DNA from: Lysobacter sp. HDW10
GTDB taxonomy: Bacteria > Pseudomonadota > Gammaproteobacteria > Xanthomonadales > Xanthomonadaceae
DNA length: 64,000 nt
Assembly: GCF_011300685.1 (NCBI RefSeq)
Contig: NZ_CP049864.1
Coordinates: 674,885-738,884 of the forward strand
Reading direction: 5' to 3'
Position numbers and translations under genes: made by a program. This document shows positions 16,695 to 29,100 of this stretch, one piece after another. Numbering within the stretch: the stretch's first letter is position 1; each line of letters opens with the position of its first letter. The notes under the pieces are model-generated. The model did no database searches, had not been told where the DNA came from, and saw only the letters and a program-made list of their open reading frames with translations.

Positions 16695-18514
16695 TGCGCT
16701 TTTGGGTGTGTCTTGCGTTGTGGTGCGTGTGCGCATTCTCAGTGCAAGCACGCACACCGCCGCCCATCACCACCCTCACGCAGGCCGAAGCCGTTCGCGG
16801 TGACTTAACTTCGATGCAGCCGCCCGACACGGGTTGGCAGCGCGTTGAATTGTTGGACATCTGGACCAAGCGATGGCCCCATCACGATGGTGCGGTGTGG
16901 TATCGCCTGTCTTGGGATCAGGCGGACGCAGCGCAACCGACCGCGCTGATTGTCGACTACACCAGTCTCGCGGCGGCGGTTTATGTCAATGGCAGTTTGG
17001 TGGCGCGCGATCAATCCTTGGTCGAACCCATGTCAAGAAAATGGCAGGTGCCGCGCTATTTCTTGTTGCAGGCACCGGTGTTGCGGCAGGGCAAGAACGA
17101 AGTCTTGGTGCGCGTTTCAGGACTCGCCGCGTATCAGCCGGGTATGGGCACGGTGCAAGTGGGTGATCCAAAGACCCTACTGCCTGTGTACAACCGTGAT
17201 GTGCTTGTGCGTTACGACCTGCAACTCTTGGATGCCGCGATCGGCTTGGTGATGGCATCGGTCTTCGGACTGTTTTGGTTGCTGCGTCGACAAGACACCA
17301 CTTACGGTTGGTACGCGTTGAGCGGTTTGTTCTCGGGCATGCATGGCTATAACTACGTCGCGCGTAGCACTTGGCCATTTCCGACGACGGATGCTTGGCA
17401 AGCGTTCAATGCGGCGTGCTTTGTCGCAAGTGTTGTCGCGCAGGTACTCTTTCTCTTGCGTTTTAGTGACAAGCGCTTGCCGCGCATTGAACGTGTACTC
17501 ATTGCGGTTGCGGCGTGCATCTTCTGCCTCGCGCTTGCGTTGCCCCATTGGATGGGACCCGCTCGGAACAGCTACCTCTTCCCGAGTATCGTTCTCGCGT
17601 ATCTCGCCAACATTGCGTTTATCGTGTTCGCGCTGCGCAATCGTCGCAAAGATTACGTCGTGCTGGCGCTCTGTCTGTGTTTGCCGATCTTGGTGTCGTT
17701 CCGCGATCTCGGCGTCTACTTGGGCTGGTTGGCTGAATCCGAGTATTTAGGTGCCATCACGTCGCCGATTTCTGTACTGGGCATGGGCTTCGTGTTGGCC
17801 TACCGATTCTCAAACACCATGAAGCGCGTGGAGGGGTTCAACGCGGAATTGACCGAAGAAGTGCAGCGTGCCACTTCGACATTGAAGGAGACTTTGGAAA
17901 GCCGACATGCTCTGGAACTGGCGCATGGTCGCGCCGGCGAGCGATTGCAATTGGTGCGGGATTTGCACGACGGATTCGGTGGCACATTGGCAGGTGCGAT
18001 CACGCGCTTGAGCAATGCAGACGACGGAATGTCGAAGCAGCAGTTGGTTTCTCTGCTGGCGGAAATGCGCGACGACTTGCGTTTAGTCATCGACAACACG
18101 GCGCAGGAGCGCGCGGATCTTGCAGCGGTGATCGTGCCTTTGCGACATCGCGCAGGCAAGCTTTTCGAGGCAAAAGGAATTGACGACTATTGGACGCTCA
18201 GTGGGCTTGAAGACTTGGATCTCGGTTCAAGTCGACATTTGGATATCTTGCGACTCTTGCAAGAATCCTTGACCAATGTCTTCAAACACAGTGAAGCCAC
18301 GCGCGTAGATATCGCACTGCAACGCAAGGCCGATCGCCTCACAATCGAAGTTCGCGACAATGGCCAGGGCCTTGCGCGCCGATCTGATGCGTCTACGGTG
18401 ATGGGTGGTGCAGGCATGGCCAGCATGAAGCACCGTGCAATGCGCCTCGGGAGCGCACTGCATATCGACTCGAACCTCGACGGCACATGCTTGCGCGTCG
18501 AGGTTCCAATTTAG
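16694..18514 (+). CDS. Sensor histidine kinase, 7TM-DISM-like with HisKA_3 core
   Basis: A 606-residue kinase beginning at ATG 16694, one base inside the regulator's stop. A signal peptide (residues 1-20) is followed by a periplasmic beta-rich domain (about 25-170), seven transmembrane helices (about 180-385), a short coiled linker and a NarX-type dimerisation box with the phosphorylated histidine in VRDLHDGFGG (His425). The ATPase domain shows ESLTNVFKHS (N box) and DNGQGLARR (G box). This is the layout of seven-TM DISM receptors, whose outer domain probably binds a carbohydrate or similar ligand. The gene converges on tpsB with 15 bp between stops. Confidence 0.87.
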   Translation: MRFWVCLALWCVCAFSVQARTPPPITTLTQAEAVRGDLTSMQPPDTGWQRVELLDIWTKRWPHHDGAVWYRLSWDQADAAQPTALIVDYTSLAAAVYVNGSLVARDQSLVEPMSRKWQVPRYFLLQAPVLRQGKNEVLVRVSGLAAYQPGMGTVQVGDPKTLLPVYNRDVLVRYDLQLLDAAIGLVMASVFGLFWLLRRQDTTYGWYALSGLFSGMHGYNYVARSTWPFPTTDAWQAFNAACFVASVVAQVLFLLRFSDKRLPRIERVLIAVAACIFCLALALPHWMGPARNSYLFPSIVLAYLANIAFIVFALRNRRKDYVVLALCLCLPILVSFRDLGVYLGWLAESEYLGAITSPISVLGMGFVLAYRFSNTMKRVEGFNAELTEEVQRATSTLKETLESRHALELAHGRAGERLQLVRDLHDGFGGTLAGAITRLSNADDGMSKQQLVSLLAEMRDDLRLVIDNTAQERADLAAVIVPLRHRAGKLFEAKGIDDYWTLSGLEDLDLGSSRHLDILRLLQESLTNVFKHSEATRVDIALQRKADRLTIEVRDNGQGLARRSDASTVMGGAGMASMKHRAMRLGSALHIDSNLDGTCLRVEVPI

Positions 18515-18529
18515 GCGTCGCGCCTTCGA

Positions 18530-20176
18530 TTAGCGCCAATGAAACGTGATACGCAGATTGGCGCGAAGCCCTTCCTGCTTGGGCACGATCTTATTGAAAG
18601 GTGATGCAACGTCGGCCGATACACTCAGCCAGGTCTTTGGACGCCACAGCGTACCGATGCCTGCACCGGTGATCGACACGGCCTGCGGATAGAACCCTTC
18701 AATCACACCGTGATCTGCAAAGCCATAGACATCCAAGCGCTCGCTCATCAAGCGATGGAGCTCAAGCGATGCGTAGTAGCCGCGGGCGCCGGACACGATG
18801 CCGCGTTCGTAACCACGGACACTGCCCAAGCCGCCGACTTGGAACAAGTTCGCAGAGGGCAAGTTGTCACCTTTACTAAACTGCCAACCCAGATTCCCGC
18901 GAAAAACCCAGCGCGATTGACCGAGGCGTTGGATATAGAACGCATTGCCCGGATAGGTTTGGAAAGACGTTTCGCCGAGCATCGGCTCATCACTTTTGAT
19001 TCGCGTGTAGAGCTGGGTAATGCCCCACTGCCGTCCGTCACCGACATACTGCGTGGACACGCCTGCAGTGATTAAATCGGTGTTGGTATCTGCAATCGAA
19101 ACGCCGCTGATGTCTGTCGTCGCATTGCCACGTGAATAGGCCAAGGTGCCGGTGACCAACCACTTGCTGTTGGCAAGCAATGGCTGATCGTATTCAACAC
19201 CATACACGGTGCTGGTACCGACCACATCGATCGCTGCAAAAGGACCGTTGATGATATTGATCTGGCTGTGCGAGGCATTTACCGAGAGTCGGCCATTGCC
19301 TGGCAACACCGGTGCCGAATAGCTAAACGCACCATCGTTGCCGCCCTGCGCGTGTGCAAGGCTGCCGGTAAATCGGTCATCACGACCAAAGATGCCGTAC
19401 ATGAAGCCTTGCACGCCGACGCGCACCTTGCCGGTGCTATCCGCACCGTTGTTGTCGACAAAGAAGTCAGCGCCCCAACGCTCGGGCTCCACAACATTCA
19501 GTCGCACATCGGTTTCACCGCGCTCGGCGCCGGGTTGCAACATGGCGCGCACTTGCAGTTGGGTGGTCTTGTTCAAGTACACAAGTTGCTTGCGCAGTGC
19601 TTCTGTATCGACCACTTCACCGGTCTTCATCTGCACGCGATCTTTGATGAAAGCTTCGCGTGTGTACTTCTCGCCTTCGATGGACAGTTCACCCAAGCGT
19701 CCTTCGACCAACTCGACTTGCAGGACACCGTCTTGAATCGCTTGCGGCCCCACAATGGCGCGGGCCGTGGTGATGTTCTTCTCGGTGTACACCGCGTTGA
19801 CCGCTTCCAACAACTTCGCGACGCCTTCTCCGTCGATCTCCTTGCCCACAAAGGGCGCCGCTGCGTTTTCGAAGGCCGCTGCGGGCAGCAAGGCGGACGG
19901 TGTGAACTTCACCGCGTTCAAATGGAAGTGCTGGCCGGCCGGCAACACGTTTGACTGTGCTGCGGGCGGTGCCGGTTGTGCCAGCGGATCCGCGGGCGCT
20001 TCCGGTTCACGCACACGTTCTTGCTGCTCGTAGTGGCGATTGAGTCGCTGCTCGTTGTTTTGCAAGGTGGTGGCCTGCTGAGCCATTGCCGAAGACGCAA
20101 AGCAGGACAATGCCAGCAGTGTGCTTACGGGCTTGATACGCGAGTGAATGACTTTCAATTTCAATGCAGGTTCCAT
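18530..20176 (-). CDS. TpsB outer-membrane transporter (ShlB/FhaC/HecB family)
   Basis: A 548-residue protein with a signal peptide ending near SAMA (residue 32), a Gln/Pro-rich plug-like linker (33-75), POTRA domains (about 80-240) and a C-terminal 16-strand barrel. The diagnostic barrel motif is GSVRGYERG. It is the secretion pore for the adhesin encoded directly upstream: the tpsA stop (20179-20181) is only 2 bp from this ATG, so the two are translated from the same message. It ends in HWR, not in a clear terminal phenylalanine. Weak hairpin at 18513-18525 between it and the histidine kinase gene. Confidence 0.92.
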   Translation of the reverse strand: MEPALKLKVIHSRIKPVSTLLALSCFASSAMAQQATTLQNNEQRLNRHYEQQERVREPEAPADPLAQPAPPAAQSNVLPAGQHFHLNAVKFTPSALLPAAAFENAAAPFVGKEIDGEGVAKLLEAVNAVYTEKNITTARAIVGPQAIQDGVLQVELVEGRLGELSIEGEKYTREAFIKDRVQMKTGEVVDTEALRKQLVYLNKTTQLQVRAMLQPGAERGETDVRLNVVEPERWGADFFVDNNGADSTGKVRVGVQGFMYGIFGRDDRFTGSLAHAQGGNDGAFSYSAPVLPGNGRLSVNASHSQINIINGPFAAIDVVGTSTVYGVEYDQPLLANSKWLVTGTLAYSRGNATTDISGVSIADTNTDLITAGVSTQYVGDGRQWGITQLYTRIKSDEPMLGETSFQTYPGNAFYIQRLGQSRWVFRGNLGWQFSKGDNLPSANLFQVGGLGSVRGYERGIVSGARGYYASLELHRLMSERLDVYGFADHGVIEGFYPQAVSITGAGIGTLWRPKTWLSVSADVASPFNKIVPKQEGLRANLRITFHWR

Positions 20177-20178
20177 GC

Positions 20179-23100
20179 TCAGTCAGCGAGTGAGAGGTTC
20201 AGGGTGCCTTCCGGCGACGGGGTGATCAGTTGCATGTCTTTCGACTCCCAATCCAGCGGAATCAGATTGCCATCCTCATCGAACAGCAAGCCTTCGCGTT
20301 CGCTCAACTTACGGCCGTTGTAACGCAGCACGCTTTCGCCGAGGTAGTCCGCCGGAATCGAGAAGTGACCCACCACATAGTTCGGCGTTTGCACTTGATT
20401 GCCGAACTGATAGCGGATCATGTACGCATCCGTCAGAGTATGAATACCGCGTTGGTAGTAGTTGAAGTTGAAGTCGGGCTCCATCAGCTGGATGTTCGCC
20501 GCCACCAGGGTCGGATCGAATTGATTCATTCGAATCTTTGCCAGTTGGGTGTCGAGCGCCATGGTGTTCTCGATATGGCCGTCGTCAATGGACACATCCG
20601 GACCTGTCGTGGCCAGGGTGGCGTCCACAGCGGACAGCTGATCGATCTGCCAATGCTTCGGAATTTGCGCACGCACTTGCACCGTCTTCGCGACACCGCC
20701 TTGATACCCGGTCAGCACGGAGTAGATCGTGTCTTGTGTGCTGGTCTGGAACAGGTTTGCGGTGATGGTGTTCGCCTGCATGTTGAGGCGATTGCCGATG
20801 CGTACTGCGTCAAGTGCAATGTCATGACGGGCGGCGATGTAGGCATCACGGGTCGCAAGTTCTGCGCCGATGATATTTCCGTTACGTGCATGGAGATCGA
20901 TGACATCCGGCGCACGGATCGTGCCGAAGTCAATCGTTTGCGCGGCGAGTTTGACGCGATGACCTGCAGTGGCATCACCAATGGTGAGCGCCGCGCCGCC
21001 ATCCACATCCAAGACATTGCCAACGGTGGTCGAGTTCATGCGGATATCGCCACCGGCGCGCACCACGGCATCGTTGCCCGAGGTGAGTGTGCCCGTGGTG
21101 AGTGCACCACCCGCCGTCAGACGCGTGTCACGACCCGCGGTCAGTGTCAGCACATCCAAGGTCGTCGCTGCGTTCAAGGTCAGATCCACACCGGCGTGCG
21201 CTTCTGTCCCCGCGATTGAACCTAGGGTGCTGGTGCCCGTGAGGTTTTGACCCGCAGTGACATTGCCAAATTGAATCGCATCACGTGCAAGCAAGTCGGC
21301 GTTGCCACCCGCCAACCATTGGCCGGCATCGAGTCTCGTACCAGCCGTTGCAAGCACATTGCCACTCGCGTCGAGCGCGCGGACATCTGCGGCTTGACCG
21401 GCATCCAAGGTGATGGCGCCGGCGCGTGCACTCAAGCTGTTTGCACGCATATTCTGGCCAGCGTCGATACCGAGGTTCCCTGCCGTCAATGCAATCTGTC
21501 CGACCGTTGTATCTGTGCCTGATGTTGCTTGTAGCGAATCACCACCGGTGTAAGTACCCACCGTCAGCGATTGGCCGGCATTGATCTGACCCGTGCCGCC
21601 TACGGCAGCCGTGCCCAAGTTTGCATTGGTGCCGGTGTTCAACAACAAGGTACCGCCCGCATTGAGCGCTTGGACGTCCGCGGCTTGACCCGCATGCAGC
21701 GTGATGGTGCCGACGCTTGCATTCAAGGTGTTGGCGCTTAGGTTCTGGCCGGCGTCTATGCCGAGGTTCCCCGCGGTCAATGCAATCTGTCCGACGGTTG
21801 TATCGGTGCCCGACGTTGCTTGCAACGAATCACCACCGGTGTAGGTACCCACCGTCAGCGATTGGCCGGCATCGACCTGACCCGTGCCAGCCACGGAGGC
21901 CGTACCCAGGTTTGCATCGGTGCCGCTGTGCAACGACAGGTTGCCGCCCACAGTCGCACGCGTAATATCCGCAGCGCCACCGGCCACCACAGTCGACTCA
22001 CCTGCAGTGGTCAGCGTGTTGACGTCCACCGCACCGGTGCCCTGCAGCAACGCAGTCGTGCCGGTCACGCTGTCGCCAATCAAGTCAGTGCCCGTCACAA
22101 CAACACTGTCTTGCGCTGCGATCTGACCGAAACCAACCACACCGCCGCCTTGCACATGGATGTGCCCATTTGGCGTTGTGATCGACGGCATCGAGATGTT
22201 GCCCAAGGTGCGCAGCCAAATATCGGACAACGCACTTGAAGCAGTCAGTTGATCCACATCGACAACGATGGGTTGCGCTTGTTGTCCAATGTGGCCTTGC
22301 GCATCAAGCACCGAAGTGCCGCCGCTGCGTGCGACCAAGTTGACCGCTGCGCCGTTGCCATCGATGTTGCCGCCTGCCTGCACAGTGAGTGCGACACCTT
22401 GCGTTGCACCAGACTGCACAAGCCCCATGGTCACATCACCTTGTGCATCCATGCGAATGGCATCGCCTGCAATCACGCTGCTACCCGATGCCATGGTGAG
22501 ATTGCCGGAAGAGATCGCATCAATGCGACCACCTGCCAACAAACCTGTGTTGATCGAAAGCGGTGCGGATTGACCGGACACTTGCGCCGCAATGTCGCCT
22601 GTAAGCGCTGTCACTTGACCCAACTGCATGCCCGTGACCGCATCCAGATTGACGTTGCCGGTACTGCTGACAATATTGCCCGCGGTCAGCGTCGTCGTCG
22701 TACTGACATCAACGCCGGTATGGGCGTTGATCGTGCCGATATCGGTATCGCCTGCAGCGATGACAGACACAGCACCACCCGTCGACGTCAAGGTGACTGC
22801 ATCAAGGCCGGCATTCTGTGCGGAGACCGCAATGTCATTGCCCGCTTGAATTTCACCGATGTGCAGCGCAAAGTTCGGCGAATCGAGTTTGACGTCGCCG
22901 CCTGCGGTTGCGTCGATCAGGCCATCTGAAGCGACCTGGACTTTCAACGCTGTGCGCGCGGTATTCGTTGCATCCATGGGGCCTGCGATATCGCCTGCGG
23001 CATGCAAGTCAATGTCGTGCCCGACAACGCTCAACGTGGGCAAGAATCCAAACAAGCTGCCTGTCGCTGAGGTCAGCGACACGCGGTTGTTTGCAAACGC

Positions 23101-26100
23101 GGTGCCGAAGTCGAGATCGCCCGACATTTGCTTCAACAGCATGTGGGTGCCTGCCGAGGCCGCCAACAGCATGCCGTCGATTTGCACCGGTAGCGCTTCC
23201 GTTGGGTTGCTCGAATTCAAGCTGATGCTGCCGGAACCTGCCACCAAGGTGGCGTTCCTGCCGGCATGAAGCGCAACCGTACCCGAGGGCAAGCCGGCCG
23301 CCAAATCAATGTCATTGCTGGCGGAGAGACGCATGTCGCCACCCGAGCTCAAACCACCCAGATGCATGCTGTCGTTCGCTTGCAGGTAGACAGTGCCGCT
23401 GGCAGAGCCTTTCAATGTGCCGCGTGCGTTGACGTAGAGCGGGTTCTGACGGCCGAGCGAGATGCGATTCAAAAGTGAGGCGTCGTAGCTTGCACTTTGC
23501 GGATCCAGTCGCGGATCGTCGGTACGAATGATGCTGCCGTCTGCGGCCAACAAGATTGCGTCGCCCGGTGCATTGGCCAACGCCAGCGCACCTTCTTGTT
23601 CTGCATTCAACTGACCTGCATACAAATCGCTATAGCTGACATCCAATCGACTCAGTTCACGACCAATGCCACCGTTGCGTGCGATCAAGGTCACGTTGTT
23701 GCCGGTGATATTCGCGGGTGCGGCGCCGACTTGTCCGCCGGTGGGTGTTGCCAAGGCCACCGAGCTGATGGCTTGACGCAACTGACCTTCCGTCCATGTC
23801 GCATCGCTTGCCAGTGCATCGCGCACTGTTTGACTCAAGACGAAGTGGTAGTTGGCCATTTGACCGCCCGTGAAGGCGCTATCGGTTTGCCAATTGCTCC
23901 CAATGTTGTCTGCAAATACTTGCTGCACCTGTTGCATGCGATTGGCTGCAAATGTTTGTGCCATGCGCAATTGTTCGGCCGGATCGGTCACGCTTGCGGG
24001 GTCAATATTGCCCGCCAGTGCAGCCAGTCTGAAGTACGGGGTTTCGGCACCGGTGTTGAATACGAAGACGCCGTTTCCATCCAGCGCGCCTGCTGCGTTC
24101 AACTGCCAGTACTGCATGTAGGCGGTGTCCACGCGTGATTCAAGCGCAGCGGCATATGCGTTCGACGAATTGCCGTCAGTCAAATGCAACTTCGCCCAGA
24201 TTTCGCGGGCTCGGGTCAGATCGACCGTGGATGCGGATGACAACATGCGTGCATCCAGCATGCCGCCATTGACCGATTCCAGATAGACGTCACCGAACTG
24301 TGATTCGATGCCGAACTGGCCGCCGGTTGCAGGTGCGCCACCCAGCCACATCGTACCGCCGTGACCCGCAATTGCGACGTCGCCGTAGGCCAATGCATTC
24401 AATTGACCGCCCACCGGTGCGCCGTTATATGCGTAGTTCGGTCTCGCAACGATGTCGAGCGGATTCAACAAGCTGCCGATGCTGCCTTGCTGGCTGGTCA
24501 ATCGGATGTTGTTGCCGGTGATATCAATGCCGTTTGCGATCGCGCCGCCGTAGCCGGCAAAGCCGCTCAGGCCGACAATACCGCCGGTGTTGGTGATACG
24601 CACGTTGCCTGCAGAGGACGCCAAGCCCATCGCGTGTACGAAGAGCCCTTGGTCGGCGACACCCGAATCCAGATTGAGATTCACTTCGCCACCTGAAGTG
24701 ACGGCGATGACGGCGTTCGATGGAACACCGCCGGGGATTTGCGCATTGGACGGCGTCGCGCCATGCGCAATACGCACATTGATCGGCGCATATTCACTAC
24801 CGATGTTGGCACCTGGTGCAAACGCTCGCATGGCGAGTTCGTGTGTCCAAACGATGCCGTCATGTTTCAACTGCGTGATGTTGCCAATCGTGCCGCCCTG
24901 CGATGGCGTGGTGGTAATGTAGGTTGGGCCGCGTGCGTTGAAAATATTGCCATTCAACAGCACATCAGCATTCGACTCGATGTTCACCATGCTGCTGTTA
25001 CTGGTATCGAACTGAATACCGATCGCCTTGTCGGCGCGCTGCTTCACCGATAAGGTCAGCATGCCCTGCAACGGCGCGATAGACATCCACAATGAACGTC
25101 TGCCGCCGCCATCATGGCCGGTTGCATGCGTGCCGTAGTTACATTCCGAACCAAAATCGTCATCACAGCCGTGATACGACGTTCCGCCGTATGCGTAGTC
25201 AGAAAAGCTTCCGTCCAATTTCGCGAAATAGTCCCGACCGCCTGGCAGATCTGCATCGTTGCCTGCATCGACAAAACGCGCCTCGTTGAGGCTCCACTGC
25301 GTGCCGTTGGTCCCGTTGCCTGGCGTGCCGTTTGTCCAATGAAGGTCGTACTTGCTGCCGCGGAAGACACGTGTACTCGCGCCCCATTGCAGCTGCATCC
25401 CTGCTTTCGGTGCGTATGAGGTGTTACCGTCGACGGCGCCAACCGGGTTCAACCCCACCCATGTGTTTGCAGATGTGCTTTGGTAGATTTGTGCCGGCTG
25501 ACCATTGTTGCTTACGTACCACGTGGTCATGCCGGTCAAGCGATCTTTGATTTCGATCAGGCCATCGCCGCCATTGCCGGCGAGAATTTCTCGCGTCTCC
25601 AAAACCTTGCCCGTTTCATTCTTCACAACAACCGTGCCGAAACCACTGCTGACGCGAATACTGCCTTGACCTGTGCTGACAATCTTGCCGTCAAATTTTG
25701 CGACGCCGTTCCCCGTGGCGTAAACGTCCGGCAAGATCAATTGTTGGGTAGCAGGGTTGTAGGTCACTGGGCGATCCGGCAGCGAGCCAATGAGTCGGCT
25801 ATTGCCATTTCCCGCCACAAGTTGCAACAGCGGTCTACCTTGAACGTCATACAGAGGGACGGGTACAGGTAGCGAACCCGTTTGTTGTGCTTGCCACTCT
25901 TTCAACGCATCGGTTGTTTGTACAGTCCATGTCGCCGGTGTGCCCACATAGATCGGTGCATTGATATTGATAAAGCCTGTCGTGCCCGCCGGATACCCGG
26001 TGCCGGTACCTGCGACGACATTCAGTTGTTGCGCGTAATAGCCACTACCTGAAGGTGGCGTATTGCTGAAGCTTCCTGACGTCAGCAGCGGATTGGCATC

Positions 26101-29100
26101 GACCACTGGGGCACGCTTTTCGTTGTCGCCGCCCACATTGATGTATGCCCAGTTTTGATTCAAGCCCAGATTGCACGGAAGACTGGAGAACGCTTGGCAG
26201 AAGCCATAGACAAAAATCGGCGTGCGATCAGTTGCACTGTCGTCCCAGTTGCTGCCCCTTGGATGCGTCCAAGGTGTGTTTCGATTACCGCCATACAATT
26301 GCGCATTCAGTCCGATCCAGTCGTCGTTATCGCCGAACCAGGTGCGTTGTGCGATGGCTGCAGCGATCTCATCAGCACCGGTGAATACACCGCTTCCATT
26401 TGTGTAGACACTGAGGAAGCTCCACAACCAGCCGCCAGGTAGCATGCCGGCTTGGCCTGTCGTGCCCATATAACGATTGGCGATGCTATTCAAGGTAATC
26501 GAACCTTGCGGCGCAACCATATTGATGGAGTTCGCATAGGTGCTGCCCAACTGCAGCAACGAGCCGCCCTTCGTGCTGAGGGACACCGACCCCCCGCGAT
26601 TATCGATATCGCCTAAAGTTGCAATGCCAGGCGTGTGTCCATTACCGGGTAGATACGTTGACGACACTGAAATTTTGGGTTCATCCGTTGCAGGGGTGCG
26701 CGTCACCGCAATACCACCGATGTGATCACTGCTACTGAACTGGGCGCCGCCGCTCAAGATGACTTGTCCGGATGTGCCAAACGGAATGTACATCGAAGGC
26801 AGGAACAAGTAATGCGGCGAGGCATTGTTGATATCGATTTCAGGCGCGCCTTTCGCGGTAATCGAACCGCTACCGTTAACCGCGCCGCCGTACAAGTACA
26901 CGTTGCCGCCGCTCACCGCGAGCGGTGTGAGCGCCTTACCGGTACCGACATCACTGGCAGTAATAGCGCTGCCACCGATGAAAATACCCCCTTGGGCATT
27001 CCCGCCGAAGCCATCGAACTGGTCATTGTCGTGGTTGTTGTTCGGATCCAGCGTATGCATATAGCGACGCAAGTAGAGCGTTTGGTCTAGATTCTTGTCT
27101 ACGTACCACGCGACAGGAACGCCGCCACTGTCGTTGGTCACATTGCCATTGCTATCGATGCTCAGACGAATGTGGTCGTACACGCCTGCCAACACTTGGC
27201 CATTGATGTTTGCCGTCGCCGCTCCACCTTGGTTGCGCTGACTGTTGCTATGCGTGACCGGAATGAAGCCAAGCTCGTAACCGTGTCCTGTGCCATCTGA
27301 GCCGCCCATGGCATCGCCGCGGACGCTACCGATACCCACATCGTTGGCACTGATCACACGTGCGCCTGATTGCAAATTGAGATTGGCGTTACTCGTCGTG
27401 TTGTTCACCGAAATGGCGTCTGGCACGGCAATCAACCCGCGCGCATAGGCCTGCGCAGAACTGTTCGCTGCCAATTGTGTGGAAATACCATTGGCCACAT
27501 CGCGACCCGCGATGATGTCGGCTTCACCAATACTGAAGATTGTTGTGTTGCTGCCGATATCAATGGATTGATTGGTCGTGATATCCGTCTTGGATCGCGC
27601 CAACGCCACCGTGGCCAACACACCGAAGGTGTTTGCCAGCGCTTCCGTGTTCACTTGATCCACGCGGGTATAAGTCGCGATATTGACGCGCTCACCCGCA
27701 TTCAACAGGTTGTTGTTGCCGATGTTGATGGTGTTGTTGAAGTCGCCGTCGAATTCGGTCTTGGCTTCGGCACCTGAGATTGCACCGCCCACGGTGAGCG
27801 AACTGCTGTCATTGATGCCCGTGACGCGTGTGTCGGCTTTGATTGAGAGTCGACCCGCCAAACCCGTGTTGCCGACAATGTTCAGGCCCGTATCGGTATG
27901 CGCGCCGCCCGACAACAGACGAACGTCTTGACCCGTCGATACGGTGTTGTTCGTCGTGATGTCCGTCTTGAGCGTTGCAGACTGACCGCTAATAACACCG
28001 CCTGATCCGCCGGTGGTGCCCCCGTTCTTGTCTGTCGCGCCGATGCGCGACTCCGCCAACAATGAAATGTCGCCGCCGAACGGCGCATTGCCAATGCGCC
28101 CACCTTGTGCGCTGACCTTCGTGCCTTGTCCCACGGTGGTCGCGGTTGTGCTGTTGACGACGTTAGACACTTCTGCGCCGCTACCACCGACCAAACTTGC
28201 GTTTGTAGAGTTGGCTTTACCGCCATACAAGGTGCTGTGGACTGCGGATAGCTCAAGCGCCGCAACTTGTCCGAAGTTTTGATTCTTGCCCAGCGCAGCG
28301 GAAGTCGTTGACGTCGCGTTCGTTGATGCATACGAGCCGTTGCCACTGATCAGTGCACCGGTTCCCGCATTGCTTTCAGCATTGTTGGTGTCTTCACCTT
28401 GCGCACGAATTGAGACAATTCCGCGCGTTGCATGCATGACACCATTGCCGTCACCGAAGCTCGCGCGCGTGGTCACGCCCGACGTTGCGCTCGACACAAC
28501 ATTGCCGGCTGCGAGTAGACCGGAAATTGTCTTTCCGTCAGCGCTAGCGTTTTGTAGCGACTTGCTATCTGCAATGATCGCCAGGTTGCCTGACGACAAG
28601 ATCGCTGCACCACTGACGCTGGCGCCAACATTCCCCAGTGTGCGCGCATGTGCTTCGCCGGAGTTGACACTAATGCCGAGGCCGCCACCGCCGCCACTGG
28701 CGCTGGCCGTCGTCTTTGAAGTCAAGGTCGCACCGACCAACACATCACCGGAACCGAACTTGACGCCATCGGCTACGGTGGCATTGACCGTGCTGTCGAC
28801 ATCGGCGTGCGCGATGTTGACGCCGAGCGAAAGGCCGCCACCAATCACGATGCCCTTTGCAGTCGAGGTGACTTCCGGCGATGCCTCTGCGGAAACATTG
28901 ACAGCCGAAGTGCCCGAGAACTGTGTACGCGCACCCAAGCTTGCAGTGACTGTACTTTGGTCATCGGCACGTGCATCGACGCCCAAACCACCGGCGATTG
29001 CGCCGCCCGCACCCATCTTGGCGCTGACGATTAACGCACCCGCAGAACGCGCGGCGACATTGACGAAATCGAAGCCCGTAATTTGTGAATCCGCCGCGAT

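Noticed and set aside
21361-21942. Regular repeat that might suggest a CRISPR array
   Set aside because: The unit is 291 bp, coding and in frame, with no short conserved repeats and unique spacers.
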